A stretch of 64,000 nt of DNA, from assembly GCA_022834735.1 (NCBI GenBank), contig BQKD01000001.1, forward strand, positions 2,457,659-2,521,658, read 5' to 3'. Below the pieces are notes generated by a model, which saw only the letters and a list, made by a program, of their open reading frames with translations, did no database searches and had not been told where the DNA came from. How positions within the stretch are numbered: the first letter of the stretch is position 1; the number at the start of each line of letters is the position of its first letter. This document shows positions 55,376 through 64,000 of the stretch, piece by piece. The position numbers and the translations under genes were made by a program. Source of the DNA: Erysipelotrichaceae bacterium OPF54. Lineage in GTDB: Bacteria; Bacillota_I; Bacilli_A; Erysipelotrichales; Erysipelotrichaceae.

Positions 55376-56398
55376 TTAACGCTGAACACGTCCGGAACCG
55401 TCGCCCTGCGCCAGTTTTTCCACTTCTTCTGCGCTCACAAGGTTGTAGTCCCCTTCGATCGAATGCTTCAGTGCGCTCGCCGCTACCGCGAACTCGATCG
55501 CTTCCTGGCTGTTCTTTCCGCTCAGCAGCGCGTGGATCAGCCCGCCTCCGAAACTGTCGCCTCCGCCTACGCGGTCCACGATGTTCAGATCGTATTTCTT
55601 CGAGAAGCAGTAGTCTGTTCCGTCGTACAGCATCGCGCTCCACAGGTTGCGGTTGGCGCTGATGCTCTCGCGCAGCGTGATCGCCACCTTCTCGAACCCG
55701 AACGTATCCATCAGCTGTTTGGCCACATCCTTGTATCCTTCGTGGTTGATCTGCCCGCCATGGATATCCGTGTTTGCCGCTTCGATCCCGAACACGTCTT
55801 TCGCGTCCTCTTCGTTGGCAATGCACACATCGATGTATTTGGCCAGCTCGCTCATCACCTTGTTCGCTTTTTCCTTGCTCCACAGCTTGTTGCGGTAGTT
55901 CAGGTCGCACGATACCTTGATCCCTTTTTCATGGCATTTCTTCATCGCTTCCAGCGTGATCGCCGCCACCTCGTCGTTGAGCGCCGGCGTGATCCCTGTC
56001 GTATGGAACCATTCGGCCCCTTCCAGGATCGCATCCCAGTCGAACTCTTCCGGTCTTGCCAGCGCTACAGCGCTGTCCCTGCGGTCGTAGATGACCTTGC
56101 TCGGTCTCTGGCTCGCTCCCTTTTCCAGATAGTAGATCCCTACACGATCGCCTCCGCGAACGATATCGTCCGTGTTCACTCCGTATTTTCTCAGCGAGTT
56201 GACAGCCGCCTGCCCGATCTCATGCTCAGGCAGCTTCGAAACAAAGTGCGCGTCGTGTCCGTAGTTGGCCAGCGAAACCGCAACGTTCGCTTCGCCTCCT
56301 CCGTAGGTCGCGCCGAAGCTGTCTGCCTGGATAAAGCGCAGGTAGCCTGCCGGCGCCAAACGGAGCATCAGTTCTCCAAATGTGATTACTTTTTTCAT
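55376..56398 (-). CDS. kdgK: 2-keto-3-deoxygluconate kinase
   Basis: PfkB-family kinase, 340 residues from ATG 56398 (MKKVITFGELMLRLAP). GGGEANVAVSLANYG is the family N-terminal motif, GQINHEG lies in the middle, and DRVGGGDSFGGGLIHALL near the C terminus has the anion hole and catalytic Asp. It phosphorylates KDG to KDPG. Its start overlaps the stop of the aldolase gene (TAATG). Confidence 0.92.
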   Translation of the reverse strand: MKKVITFGELMLRLAPAGYLRFIQADSFGATYGGGEANVAVSLANYGHDAHFVSKLPEHEIGQAAVNSLRKYGVNTDDIVRGGDRVGIYYLEKGASQRPSKVIYDRRDSAVALARPEEFDWDAILEGAEWFHTTGITPALNDEVAAITLEAMKKCHEKGIKVSCDLNYRNKLWSKEKANKVMSELAKYIDVCIANEEDAKDVFGIEAANTDIHGGQINHEGYKDVAKQLMDTFGFEKVAITLRESISANRNLWSAMLYDGTDYCFSKKYDLNIVDRVGGGDSFGGGLIHALLSGKNSQEAIEFAVAASALKHSIEGDYNLVSAEEVEKLAQGDGSGRVQR

Positions 56399-57036
56399 TA
56401 TCCTCTTACCTCGTTCAATTTCTTCACCGCGCTGCGCGTGATCTCTTCGATCTTGTCGAACTGCTTGCTGTCGATCAGATCTTTCTTGACCATCCAGCTT
56501 CCGCCGATGCACAGGATCACATCCTCTTTCAGATACGATTCCATGTTCTTTTCCGAGATCCCGCCTGTCGGCATGAACTTCATCATCGTGTACGGCGCCG
56601 CCATCGCCTTGATCATCGCGATGCCCCCTGCCGGTTCTGCCGGGAAGAATTTCACGACATCAAGACCGAGACGGTACGCTTTCTGCACGTCGCTTGGCGT
56701 GCATGTTCCCGGCGTGACCGGGATGTCTTTTTCGATGCAGTATCTTACGACTTCTTCATCGAATCCAGGAGAAACGATGAACTGCGCGCCCGCGTTGATC
56801 GCTTCGTCCACCTGTTCTACGCTCAGCACCGTTCCGGCCCCGACCAGCATGTCCGGACGCGCCTGGCGCATGGCTGAAATGCAGGCAGCCGCTTCCCGTG
56901 TACGGAAAGTGACTTCGGCAGCCGGAAGGCCCCCTTCGCAAAGCGCATGGGCCAGAGGGGCTGCATCCTCTTTATGTTCCAGAACGACGACCGGGATGAT
57001 CCCGATCTCGTTGAACTGTTCTAGTATTTTATTCAT
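56398..57036 (-). CDS. kdgA: KDPG/KHG aldolase (hexuronate operon)
   Basis: 212 residues from ATG 57036 (MNKILEQFNEIGIIPVVVL). Glu in PAAEVTFRTREA, PGTCTPSDVQKAYRLGLD, and Schiff-base Lys in DVVKFFPAEPAGG. It is the standard KDPG aldolase, in contrast to the one at 19-20 kb which differs in the loop HFDKEIS and VPCFPGAVT. The next gene, kdgK, overlaps. Confidence 0.93.
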   Translation of the reverse strand: MNKILEQFNEIGIIPVVVLEHKEDAAPLAHALCEGGLPAAEVTFRTREAAACISAMRQARPDMLVGAGTVLSVEQVDEAINAGAQFIVSPGFDEEVVRYCIEKDIPVTPGTCTPSDVQKAYRLGLDVVKFFPAEPAGGIAMIKAMAAPYTMMKFMPTGGISEKNMESYLKEDVILCIGGSWMVKKDLIDSKQFDKIEEITRSAVKKLNEVRG

Positions 57037-57040
57037 GTTC

Positions 57041-58660
57041 CTATTCGCCAATCTTTTCCAATGTATCGTGAAGTGTTGTGCGGATCGCACCAGGTGCTTT
57101 GTTCATTTCATTGAACAGAGCAACCACTTTGTCGGCCATACCGATCTCGATCAGGTTTACCCCAAAGACCTTTTCATTGGTCAGGATGCTTTCCAGATCG
57201 GCAACCGTTACTGTATCGCCTAATTTGATCTCTGCAACGATCGGGCACAGTTCTTCAAGAAGCGGATCTGCGCTCGCTTCGAATTTTTCTCCTGCGTCAT
57301 TGATCTGCATGAGGTAGCGCAGCCATCCCGCAAACACCAGAGGGATCGCTTCCAGGCTCTCTGTATCCAGATCCTGTGCTTTCAGATACGATTTGATCGT
57401 TTCGCCAAAACGTACGCTCAGCTTCTGGGAAGTATCGGTCGCGATACGCTGCGGAGCATCCGGCATGAACGGGTTCGGGAAACGGACATTGATTACCGTA
57501 TCGATAAATTCCTTCGGATCAAGGATTCCCGGATTCGTTACGACAGGAAGCCCTTCTTTGTAGCCGATCGTCTTGATCAGTTTTACAAGATCCTCATCCT
57601 GCATTTCGGCGCTGATCAGCGTATAGCCAAGCAGGCAGCCGTAAACAGCCAGAGCTGTATGAAGCGGGTTCAGGCATGTCGTGACCTTCATCGTTTCGAC
57701 TTTGTTCACTGTTTCGCGGTCTGTGAAGATCAGTCCGCCTTTTTCGAGTGCCGGACGTCCGTTCGGGAAACTGTCCTCGATCACGAGATATTCGGTTTCC
57801 TCGGCATTGACGAACGGTGCTACGAACGATCCGCGTGCCGTTTTGATCGGATCCATATCTTCGATCCCGTCTTCGCGGAAAATCTCGCCAACCTTGTCGT
57901 CTGGTCTAGGCGTGATCTTGTCGATCATCGACCACGGGAAGCTCACCTTGCTTTCATCGTTGAGATATTCGACAAATGCCGGTTCCACAAATCCGTTCGC
58001 TGCCCACGCTTTGGCATAAGGCAGGATGGCTGCCTTCAGCTTTTCGCCATTGTGAGAGCAGTTGTCCATGCTCACCAGAGCGATCGGCAGCTGATCGGCA
58101 TGGAAGCGTTCGATCAGAAGCGCGACCACTTTTCCCATATAGGACTGCGGCATCGCCGGACCATGCTCAAAATCGTACTGAACAGGTTCCAGGTATTCTC
58201 CGGCCGCATTTGTCAGCGCATACCCTTTTTCTGTGATCGTGAAGGATGCCATCTGCAGGCTCGGGTTCACGAAGATTTCCTTCATGCGTTTGAATTCTTC
58301 TTCATTTTCCGGTTTGAGCAGCACCGATTCCGCGATCGAACCGATGACTGTCTTTTCAACGTTTCCGTCGGCTTTCAGTGTTGCGAGCAGAGCCAGCGTG
58401 TCGTGTTCGCGGAAGTTGGCGAGGATCATTTCGTCAAATCCTTCCACTGCGATGATCCCGCGGTCCAGGATCCCTTCGTTGAGCAGCGTTTCGACTACGT
58501 TTGCCTGGTACGCTTTGAACAGGTTTCCGGCACCGAAATGGATCCAGGTCGGATTGTTTTTTGTTTTTTCGATCATGGCTTCGCGGTCGTATGCAGGAAG
58601 CTGATATCCTGCATCGAGCCAAGCCTGACGGTCTTTCAGACCACTATTTGTTAATTTCAT
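57041..58660 (-). CDS. uxuB: fructuronate reductase (mannitol dehydrogenase family)
   Basis: 539 residues from ATG 58660 (MKLTNSGLKDRQAWLDAGY), after GGAAGGAAG. The Rossmann segment is HFGAGNLFKAYQANV (Gly-x-Gly-Asn). The catalytic Lys/Asn-His set is likely in the VTCLNPLHTALAVYG block, as in mannitol dehydrogenases. It reduces fructuronate to mannonate. UxuB rather than UxaB is chosen because uxuA is adjacent. No stop codon is shared with kdgA. Confidence 0.92.
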   Translation of the reverse strand: MKLTNSGLKDRQAWLDAGYQLPAYDREAMIEKTKNNPTWIHFGAGNLFKAYQANVVETLLNEGILDRGIIAVEGFDEMILANFREHDTLALLATLKADGNVEKTVIGSIAESVLLKPENEEEFKRMKEIFVNPSLQMASFTITEKGYALTNAAGEYLEPVQYDFEHGPAMPQSYMGKVVALLIERFHADQLPIALVSMDNCSHNGEKLKAAILPYAKAWAANGFVEPAFVEYLNDESKVSFPWSMIDKITPRPDDKVGEIFREDGIEDMDPIKTARGSFVAPFVNAEETEYLVIEDSFPNGRPALEKGGLIFTDRETVNKVETMKVTTCLNPLHTALAVYGCLLGYTLISAEMQDEDLVKLIKTIGYKEGLPVVTNPGILDPKEFIDTVINVRFPNPFMPDAPQRIATDTSQKLSVRFGETIKSYLKAQDLDTESLEAIPLVFAGWLRYLMQINDAGEKFEASADPLLEELCPIVAEIKLGDTVTVADLESILTNEKVFGVNLIEIGMADKVVALFNEMNKAPGAIRTTLHDTLEKIGE

Positions 58661-58686
58661 GATTATCCTTCCTTCCAAGAAGCTGA

Positions 58687-59769
58687 CTACGCAGCTTTCT
58701 TTTCGTTTTTATCGATTGCTTCCCACAGACCGAGGATATAAGTAGCACCTAAGGCACGGTCATACAGACCATATCCAGGCATTCCTACTTCGCCCCAGAT
58801 CATACGGCCATGGTCAGGACGGATCGGTCCGTCGAATCCGATCTCATGCAGCGCTTTTACGATTTCGTACATATCGAATGTGCCGCACTGGCTAGGATGT
58901 GGCGCTTCTTCGAAATCAAGCGGCGAGAAGCTGTTGAATTTCAGGTTTCTTACATGGGCGAAATGAATACGTCCTGGCAGGGCGCGGATCATTTCCGGCA
59001 GATCGTTCTTGATGTTCGTTCCGTAGGATCCGGCGCAGAATGTCACGCCGTTGTGCGGATTGTCTACCGCATTCATCAGACGAAGGATCCTTTCCTTGCT
59101 CGTGATGATGCGTGGCAGTCCGAATACCGGCCAAGCTGGATCATCCGGATGAATGGCCATATTGATATCGTATTTGTCGCATACAGGCATGATGCGGTTC
59201 AGGAAGTATACAAGGTTCTCAAACAGTTTTTCTTCATCGACATCTTTGTACATTTCGAAAAGCTCTTTGATCTTTTCCATACGTTCCGGTTCCCATCCTG
59301 GCATGACCGTACCGTTCATATCGCCAGCGATCGAATCGAACATTTTCGTAGGATCCATGTTGTCTACTGTTGTCTGGCTGTAGGCAAGAGCGGTCGAACC
59401 GTCCGGCAGCACACGGGCCAGTTCTGTACGGGTCCAGTCGAATACCGGCATGAAGTTGTAGCATACAAGATGAATTCCTTCTTTTCCGAGGTTTTCCAGT
59501 GTCTCGATATAGGCATCGATATATTTGTCGCGGTCAGCCGCTCCGGTTTTGATCGAATCATGTACGTTTACCGATTCGATCCCGGAAAGGTTCAGACCTC
59601 TTTCCTCCACATACTGTTTCAGGTTGTGGATCTCCTCCTGTGTCCAGAGTTCGCCTGGCATTTTATCGTAAAGTGTTGTAATTACTCCAGTAACTCCCGG
59701 GATCTGACGGATCTCTTCAAGCGAGATCGTGTCATGTCCAGGACCATACCATCTTAATGTCATTTCCAT
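58687..59769 (-). CDS. uxuA: mannonate dehydratase
   Basis: 360 residues from ATG 59769 after GGAGGAAAC. It opens MEMTLRWYGPGHDTISLEEI, and has MAIHPDDPAWPVFGLPRI, HFAHVRNLKF, and RPDHGRMIWGE, holding the His, Cys and Asp metal ligands of UxuA (TIM barrel, Mn/Fe). It dehydrates mannonate to KDG. It is first in uxuA-uxuB-kdgA-kdgK. Confidence 0.96.
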   Translation of the reverse strand: MEMTLRWYGPGHDTISLEEIRQIPGVTGVITTLYDKMPGELWTQEEIHNLKQYVEERGLNLSGIESVNVHDSIKTGAADRDKYIDAYIETLENLGKEGIHLVCYNFMPVFDWTRTELARVLPDGSTALAYSQTTVDNMDPTKMFDSIAGDMNGTVMPGWEPERMEKIKELFEMYKDVDEEKLFENLVYFLNRIMPVCDKYDINMAIHPDDPAWPVFGLPRIITSKERILRLMNAVDNPHNGVTFCAGSYGTNIKNDLPEMIRALPGRIHFAHVRNLKFNSFSPLDFEEAPHPSQCGTFDMYEIVKALHEIGFDGPIRPDHGRMIWGEVGMPGYGLYDRALGATYILGLWEAIDKNEKKAA

Positions 59770-60027
59770 AATTTGTTTCCTCCTGTTGGTTGCGCTTTCA
59801 TTACACTGCCAGTATAGAGCCAATGTTTCATTTCTTGAATTGTATTAATTGTGTTCTATATTGCAATTATTGCGAATTCATTTGTTTCGCCCATGCTTAG
59901 CGGCTATTTTTATCGTACGATATTCCCCATGAATAAAAAGCGCCGAAATATGTGAAATTGTATTATATAAATTGATTCTTTATGCGGAATGTGAGATTTT
60001 TCTCATTTTATGGTCGAAAAGAAAAAA
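59770..60027 (-). promoter_or_regulatory. uxuA control region: TATACT, cre and AraC-type motif
   Basis: On the minus strand TATACT lies ~45 bases ahead of the start. TGAAAGCGCAACCA (complement at 59787-59800) matches a CcpA cre site just downstream of it. TGCAATTATTGCG at 59862-59874 matches the TGCAA-N5-GCG motif of symporters 2 and 3. No second motif 42 bases away is seen. Confidence 0.55.
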
Positions 60028-60045
60028 GTCCCTTATATAAGGAAC
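60022..60045 (-). terminator. terminator of the TPR gene
   Basis: GTTCCTTATATAAGGGAC on the minus strand with one G-U pair, followed by TTTTTTC. Confidence 0.75.
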
Positions 60046-60055
60046 AATTTTGTGA

Positions 60056-61453
60056 TCACGCTTCAAATTCGGCTGGCAGCGAATCGATATATTTTCTGAG
60101 CCATCGAAAAAAATTCTTTGAATGATCCTGGGCAAGAAGGGCATCGCATATGGAATAGACAAACGGGACATTCTCCTTGTCATGACGCAGGAACTCCAGC
60201 TGACTTTTCACTTTTTCCTCAAAAGCGGACGGATCGTATTTCATCGCATTGACCCGTGCAACGAGCCGGGATTCGTAGGCAAGAGCATCCTCCGGGTCCA
60301 TTTCCAGTATTTTTTCATACCAGCCCATCGCTTCGCTGTAGGTCTGCAGCGCTTCCTGGCCGGAAGAGGCAAGACGGCCTTTTTCATTGGCCATGTCCGC
60401 CAGTGCGGCCATATAGAAGGATGGCTCTTTTTCGACGACCTGTTCGAAAAGAGGGCAGGCTGTTTCGAACAGACGAAGTTTCTCCTCTTTCTCTTCATCG
60501 CCAAGAAGCGATCCGAGATAATACGCGGTCCGTGCCAGATGCTCCCGTTTATCCCGGCCTTTCCTGACAAGACGGCGCTGTTCGTCAAATGCTTTTCTTA
60601 AATGAAATGCTGCCTCTTCATCTTTTCCGTCATTCATATCGATCAATCCGGAAATATAATGGATGCGGGCCGTAAAATACGGTCTGGACAGCGGCAGCAG
60701 CTGATCAAACTGACCTTTCGCCTGGTCCAGATACCTGCGTGCCTGCCCGAACTGCTCGTTGTTGCCGTAACAGTTGGCGGCCGAAAGAAGGAGCTCGATT
60801 TCATAGCTGGCCAGATCAGTGATCGTATCATCTGTCTTTTTCTGTTCATACATTTCGCCTAGAGCGGTCTCATACAGTTCGATGGCTCTGTCCTCCTGTT
60901 CGAGCTGCTCATACGTATCTGCCATATTATGATGGATGAGCATAGCGCGCAGGCTGCGCCAGTTTTCCGGTATGCATGGATCGATATGGTCGAGAGCCTT
61001 CTCATAGTATTCAAAGGCATCCCTTGTTTTTTCCTGAAAGGAATACAGATCGGCCTTGAGCAGCAGCAGATCCATGAATTGAAACCCTTCTAAACGATCC
61101 TCGTCGATCGCATCGAGAACCGAAAGCGCTTCGCCGACCTTTCCGGTTTCCGACAATACGCCTGCATAACACAGACGGACCGGGATCGTCGGTTCCATCG
61201 TTTCAAGCAGCGAACTCGCTTCCTTTGTTTTCCCGGATGCGAACAGGTTTTTCGCCTGTTCAAGCATGAAATCCGGCTCATCCCGTGTCCTGGAAAGCGC
61301 ATACGCGTGATCAAATTCATACAATGCTCTTTTGATGCGGATGAGCCACAGCACGCCGTTCTCTGTCCGTGGTTCTTCTTTTTCCAGAAGCCGCAGCGCC
61401 TTCTCAAAATGAAGCCGTTCATATTCCTGTTGTACTTTTTTTATCGTCTCCAT
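60056..61453 (-). CDS. tetratricopeptide-repeat protein
   Basis: A 465-residue all-helical TPR protein, cytoplasmic (no signal or membrane segment). TPR-like units are scattered from residue ~20 to the end, e.g. AFEYYEKALDHIDPC, AIELYETALGEMYEQ, ARRYLDQAKGQFDQL and WYEKILEMDPEDALAYES. It probably is a scaffold or interaction protein; no partner is indicated. It starts at METIKK (61453), 6 bases after a perfect TATAAT and without ribosome site. Confidence 0.82.
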   Translation of the reverse strand: METIKKVQQEYERLHFEKALRLLEKEEPRTENGVLWLIRIKRALYEFDHAYALSRTRDEPDFMLEQAKNLFASGKTKEASSLLETMEPTIPVRLCYAGVLSETGKVGEALSVLDAIDEDRLEGFQFMDLLLLKADLYSFQEKTRDAFEYYEKALDHIDPCIPENWRSLRAMLIHHNMADTYEQLEQEDRAIELYETALGEMYEQKKTDDTITDLASYEIELLLSAANCYGNNEQFGQARRYLDQAKGQFDQLLPLSRPYFTARIHYISGLIDMNDGKDEEAAFHLRKAFDEQRRLVRKGRDKREHLARTAYYLGSLLGDEEKEEKLRLFETACPLFEQVVEKEPSFYMAALADMANEKGRLASSGQEALQTYSEAMGWYEKILEMDPEDALAYESRLVARVNAMKYDPSAFEEKVKSQLEFLRHDKENVPFVYSICDALLAQDHSKNFFRWLRKYIDSLPAEFEA

Positions 61454-61466
61454 GGATCCATTATAC

Positions 61467-61490
61467 AAAAAAAAGGCTGTTTACACAGCC
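61467..61490 (-). terminator. terminator of the DinJ-like gene, abutting a promoter
   Basis: GGCTGT-GTAA-ACAGCC on the minus strand, eight T, then GTATAAT of the TPR gene. Confidence 0.85.
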
Positions 61491-61497
61491 GATCCGG

Positions 61498-61830
61498 TTA
61501 TTTCCAGAAGAACAGTTTCTTTTCTTCCTTGCGGACTTCTTTTTTGGCAAAATGCACGATCAGTCTGCACACGCCGGACACTGCCAGTCCGATCCCGGCA
61601 CCGATCAATGAACCTTTGACTACTTTTTTGATCAACGCCCTGCGTTCCTCGTCCTCGTCGACCGGAATATCTTTCTGATTGATCTCGAAAGGCACGGCCT
61701 GCTCATTGACCATTTTCTGTGCGAAAATGTTCATAGCCGTATCCGGTTCGAGACCTAGATCCTTGCACACATCATCAAATTTGGTTTTCAGATCTTCATT
61801 CATTTCAAATTCAACATTTGTTTTTTTCAT
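61498..61830 (-). CDS. DinJ/RelB-like antitoxin domain with membrane tail
   Basis: A 110-residue protein. Residues 1-~52 match the RelB/DinJ antitoxin N-terminal ribbon-helix-helix (KTNVEFEMNEDLKTKFDDVCKDLG...AMNIFAQKMVNEQAVPFEI). Instead of a toxin-binding tail it has an acidic linker and a hydrophobic segment (GSLIGAGIGLAVSGVCRLIVHFA), then a basic end. No toxin gene is adjacent on either side. It may be a membrane-tethered regulator. GAGGTATC lies upstream. Confidence 0.75.
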   Translation of the reverse strand: MKKTNVEFEMNEDLKTKFDDVCKDLGLEPDTAMNIFAQKMVNEQAVPFEINQKDIPVDEDEERRALIKKVVKGSLIGAGIGLAVSGVCRLIVHFAKKEVRKEEKKLFFWK

Positions 61831-61873
61831 ATCCGCTGATACCTCGCTTTATTTTTTTTATTGTAACACGAAA

Positions 61874-61902
61874 AAAGGCCTGAGCAAATGTTCAGACCTT
61901 TA
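61874..61902 (-). terminator. terminator of the GH3 gene
   Basis: AAAGGTCTGA-ACATTTGC-TCAGGCCTTT with one G-U pair, then T-run on the minus strand, after the GH3 stop. Confidence 0.85.
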
Positions 61903-61932
61903 TGTTTCATGATTCAGTATTTCCGGATCGTA

Positions 61933-64000
61933 TTACAGGGTCAGACCGAAACCGTATTCGTAGTAGTTTCCGTCTGCGTCCTTGTAGGCATACCCTTTGC
62001 CGTTCTCATCTTTGAGCGCATCAGGCAGATACGCATCCTTTTCATATCCTGGAAGATCGTTTGGTGTGATGCAGATCCCTTTTTCGTCGACCGCGATGAC
62101 CGCATCGTTTTTCGGCAAGGTCATCGGCAGTTTTCCTGTCGGCGCGAAACGTCCGAAGATCACATCGAAGAACGCTTTGGTGTACGTGTCAAAACCGGCA
62201 AGCAGCGCATCGCAGTACGGTTCGAGGTTTCCAAGCATCCAAGGCATCGTGATGTTCACGGTTCCGATCACCTTTCCGCCGCGGGCATGAACTTCTTTTG
62301 CGATTTCAGCAACACGTCCGATTCCGGCAGCCGTCGTTTCCTCGTGTGTCGTTTCGAGCGGAAGACCTTCTTCGTTAAAATCGGCCACGACCTTGTTTTC
62401 GCACAGATCGATCTCAAGCAGACCTTTTGTAGCCGTAAAGTAGTTTCCGGACTGAGGAGACACCATCAGGATGGCCACATCCGCTTTTGTGTGATCGTCC
62501 ACGATTGTCACATTTTCTTCGGCCAGTTCCTTTTTCAGAGCTTCGGTCCATTTTTCTCCAGCTTCTTTTGTCTGATCGAAACCTTCAATGTAGAACGTTT
62601 TCCCCTGAATATCTGTTTCTGGCAGTGTGTTCTGGTTTTTGAGCATGACAACCGACTGTCTGTGCACCTGCATCGCTTTTGCCCAGTCATCGCTGTCCGT
62701 GATCGCCGCTTTCGAGCCTTCCGGCGTACGATAAGGATCATCGAACATGCCCAGTGCGAATTTTTCGGTCAGCGTGCGGGTCGCGGCACGGTCGAGCGCT
62801 TCATCGCCCAGCGTGATCTGTTCGAGAGTGTATCCTTCAGGGATCGGATGGGTGTCGTAATATCCGTTCGTGCGACGTGCATACGCTTCTTTGGCCAGAT
62901 CGATCGCGTACGCTTCGGAAATCATATCCACGCCGTTGTTGAGGGCAAGAGCCACACGTTCCGGACGGTCGAGCGCTTCCACGCCCCATGCCATGTTGTC
63001 GATGATCCCGGAGTCGGAATTGATATATCCCTTGAATCCGAACTGATCCCTGAGCAGATCGTTGATCATATAATCGTTGAACGCGAAACCTACCGGGATC
63101 CAGTTGATTTCTTCGCCGTTCAGGCCTTTCTGGCTTGCCGATTTTTCTTTCGACGGCTTGGCATAGTAAGGCATGATCGATGCCGCATTGTATTTGATGG
63201 CCGGGATGAACCCTTTTGTATGGTAGTCGATCAGCGAATTTTCGGTCGCGTATACGTTCCACTGTCCTTCTTTGTAGTGCGGGTCGAATCCGTTTTCGCG
63301 GGCGCCGCCCCCTGGCCAGTGCTTGATCGTAAGCGCAACACCATCGGCTGTCACACCTTCTTTTGATCCCTGTACAGCCGGAACGAGTTCTTCGAAAATT
63401 TCCGTGATCAGTTCCGGATTTTCGCCGAATGTTCCATAGATACGCTGCCATCTAGGGTCTGTGACCACATCGGCCATGTACATGTATCCTTTTTTCAGTC
63501 CGGCAGCATTCCATTCGTTGCGGATCGCTTCACCGAATTCCTTGACGATACCGGCATCTTTCGCTCCCAGTACGGCAGCTGCGATACCGAGCGTTCCCGG
63601 CCATGCAGGAAATACGCCGACCGCATCATTCATACCGAATACGACCTTGCCGTTTTCATTGCGGGAGTTTGTCGTAACGAGAACCGGAATGAATTTGCTG
63701 TCTTTTTCCGCCGTTTTCTGCAGCTCGTTGAGCCAGTCTGTCAGGGTTTCCGGATCCGGGTTGTTGCGCAGGATGTAGTTGCGCATCTTATCTTTGAGGA
63801 TCGAATCGGTCGTTCCAGGAATCGTATAGCCGGCAAAGATCGAGGATCCTTCCATTTTGTTTTCGTCAAGAAGTCCGGTTTCGTCGGATTTCTTCTCGAT
63901 CTTCTCGATATCGATCCCTTTTTCCTTTGCCATCATTTTTTCCATCTGTCCGATTTCTTTCGTAAACGGATTCCGGCTCGTTACAAAGGCCTGCCCGATC
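61933..64000 (-). CDS. glycoside hydrolase family 3 enzyme, 5' end beyond window
   Basis: At least 688 codons of a GH3-type glycosidase; the frame is open to base 64000 so the N terminus is missing. The (alpha/beta)8 part has the catalytic Asp in GYINSDSGIIDNM, and LKHWPGGGARENGFDPH holds a substrate-binding Lys-His. The C-terminal domain has VAILMVSPQSG and GKVIGTVNITMPW. No fibronectin domain is clear. Related enzymes cut beta-glucosides, xylosides and N-acetylglucosaminides. With UxuA/B nearby, a glucuronide or xyloside is possible. Confidence 0.85.
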   Translation of the reverse strand, partial: IGQAFVTSRNPFTKEIGQMEKMMAKEKGIDIEKIEKKSDETGLLDENKMEGSSIFAGYTIPGTTDSILKDKMRNYILRNNPDPETLTDWLNELQKTAEKDSKFIPVLVTTNSRNENGKVVFGMNDAVGVFPAWPGTLGIAAAVLGAKDAGIVKEFGEAIRNEWNAAGLKKGYMYMADVVTDPRWQRIYGTFGENPELITEIFEELVPAVQGSKEGVTADGVALTIKHWPGGGARENGFDPHYKEGQWNVYATENSLIDYHTKGFIPAIKYNAASIMPYYAKPSKEKSASQKGLNGEEINWIPVGFAFNDYMINDLLRDQFGFKGYINSDSGIIDNMAWGVEALDRPERVALALNNGVDMISEAYAIDLAKEAYARRTNGYYDTHPIPEGYTLEQITLGDEALDRAATRTLTEKFALGMFDDPYRTPEGSKAAITDSDDWAKAMQVHRQSVVMLKNQNTLPETDIQGKTFYIEGFDQTKEAGEKWTEALKKELAEENVTIVDDHTKADVAILMVSPQSGNYFTATKGLLEIDLCENKVVADFNEEGLPLETTHEETTAAGIGRVAEIAKEVHARGGKVIGTVNITMPWMLGNLEPYCDALLAGFDTYTKAFFDVIFGRFAPTGKLPMTLPKNDAVIAVDEKGICITPNDLPGYEKDAYLPDALKDENGKGYAYKDADGNYYEYGFGLTL

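Noticed and set aside
55463..57223. 586-codon plus-strand frame
   Set aside because: Antisense of kdgK and kdgA; crosses both genes and has no recognisable content.
61498..61830. Complete DinJ-YafQ toxin-antitoxin pair
   Set aside because: No toxin-sized ORF with RelE/YafQ features lies next to it; the neighbours are a TPR gene and a GH3 gene.
61888..63366. 492-codon open frame on the plus strand
   Set aside because: Antisense of the GH3 gene. Arg/Phe/His-rich composition is a shadow of the minus-strand codons.

Overview
The window looks like the chromosome of a low-to-moderate-GC member of the Bacillota, most likely an Erysipelotrichia-type gut anaerobe. This rests on AGGAGG ribosome sites, TG-extended -10 promoters, a mannose-family PTS, tandem GPH sugar symporters, a DUF951 protein, a TPP riboswitch and an rRNA operon with no tRNA in the 16S-23S spacer. 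The taxonomic placement is inference; the window shows no species marker beyond the rRNA genes.

Layout. 1-9.6 kb (minus strand): a C69 dipeptidase cut by the window edge; an M50 protease-ychF pair; DUF951-folD; dtd-ispF; a secreted NlpC/P60-like protein with a long Pro/Val/acidic repeat; a Cof-type HAD phosphatase; and pgk-tpiA. 9.6-15.1 kb is a nest of RNA-guided-nuclease elements: an IS607 element (serine recombinase plus TnpB) sits inside an older TnpB gene, beside a second TnpB gene broken by two frameshifts. 15.3-18.7 kb: a small protein with an in-frame amber codon before a membrane tail, rlmH-glyA, and a frameshifted class I glutamine amidotransferase.

18.7-30.0 kb is a sugar-acid operon read right to left: 6-phosphogluconate dehydrogenase (gnd), a 2-hydroxyacid dehydrogenase, a GldA-like dehydrogenase, PTS IIC/IID/IIB, an unknown membrane protein, PTS IIA, KDPG aldolase and a HAD phosphatase. 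A divergent RpiR-type regulator lies beside it. gnd is split by a 3.3-kb transposon (DUF6431 protein, DDE transposase, AAA+ ATPase, small ORF) flanked by the duplication GTCGTA. 31.1-33.8 kb: a VTC-domain protein, a DUF4956 membrane protein and a beta-helix lipoprotein that may start at AUA.

33.9-39.3 kb: three tandem paralogous GPH symporters; two have near-identical upstream regions with paired operators. 39.3-41.7 kb: a TnpB remnant split by an IS110 element whose leader holds a candidate bridge RNA; its right end truncates an alpha/beta hydrolase pseudogene. 42.5-45.9 kb: a ThiXYZ-type transporter plus a TatD-like hydrolase under a TPP riboswitch. 45.9-51.2 kb: an rRNA operon (minus strand, 16S-23S-5S) with two promoters. 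51.2-53.5 kb: an IS66 element with a frameshifted tnpC. 53.6-64 kb: an XRE regulator, an AraC regulator, the hexuronate operon uxuA-uxuB-kdgA-kdgK, a TPR protein, a membrane-tailed DinJ-like protein and a GH3 glycosidase cut by the right edge.

How it fits together: the AraC regulator, symporters, GH3 enzyme and UxuA/UxuB/KdgA/KdgK suggest uptake and breakdown of glucuronides to pyruvate and glyceraldehyde 3-phosphate. A motif TGCAA-N5-GCG is shared upstream of uxuA and symporters 2 and 3. UxaC is not in the window. The window is rich in nested mobile elements and recently broken genes.
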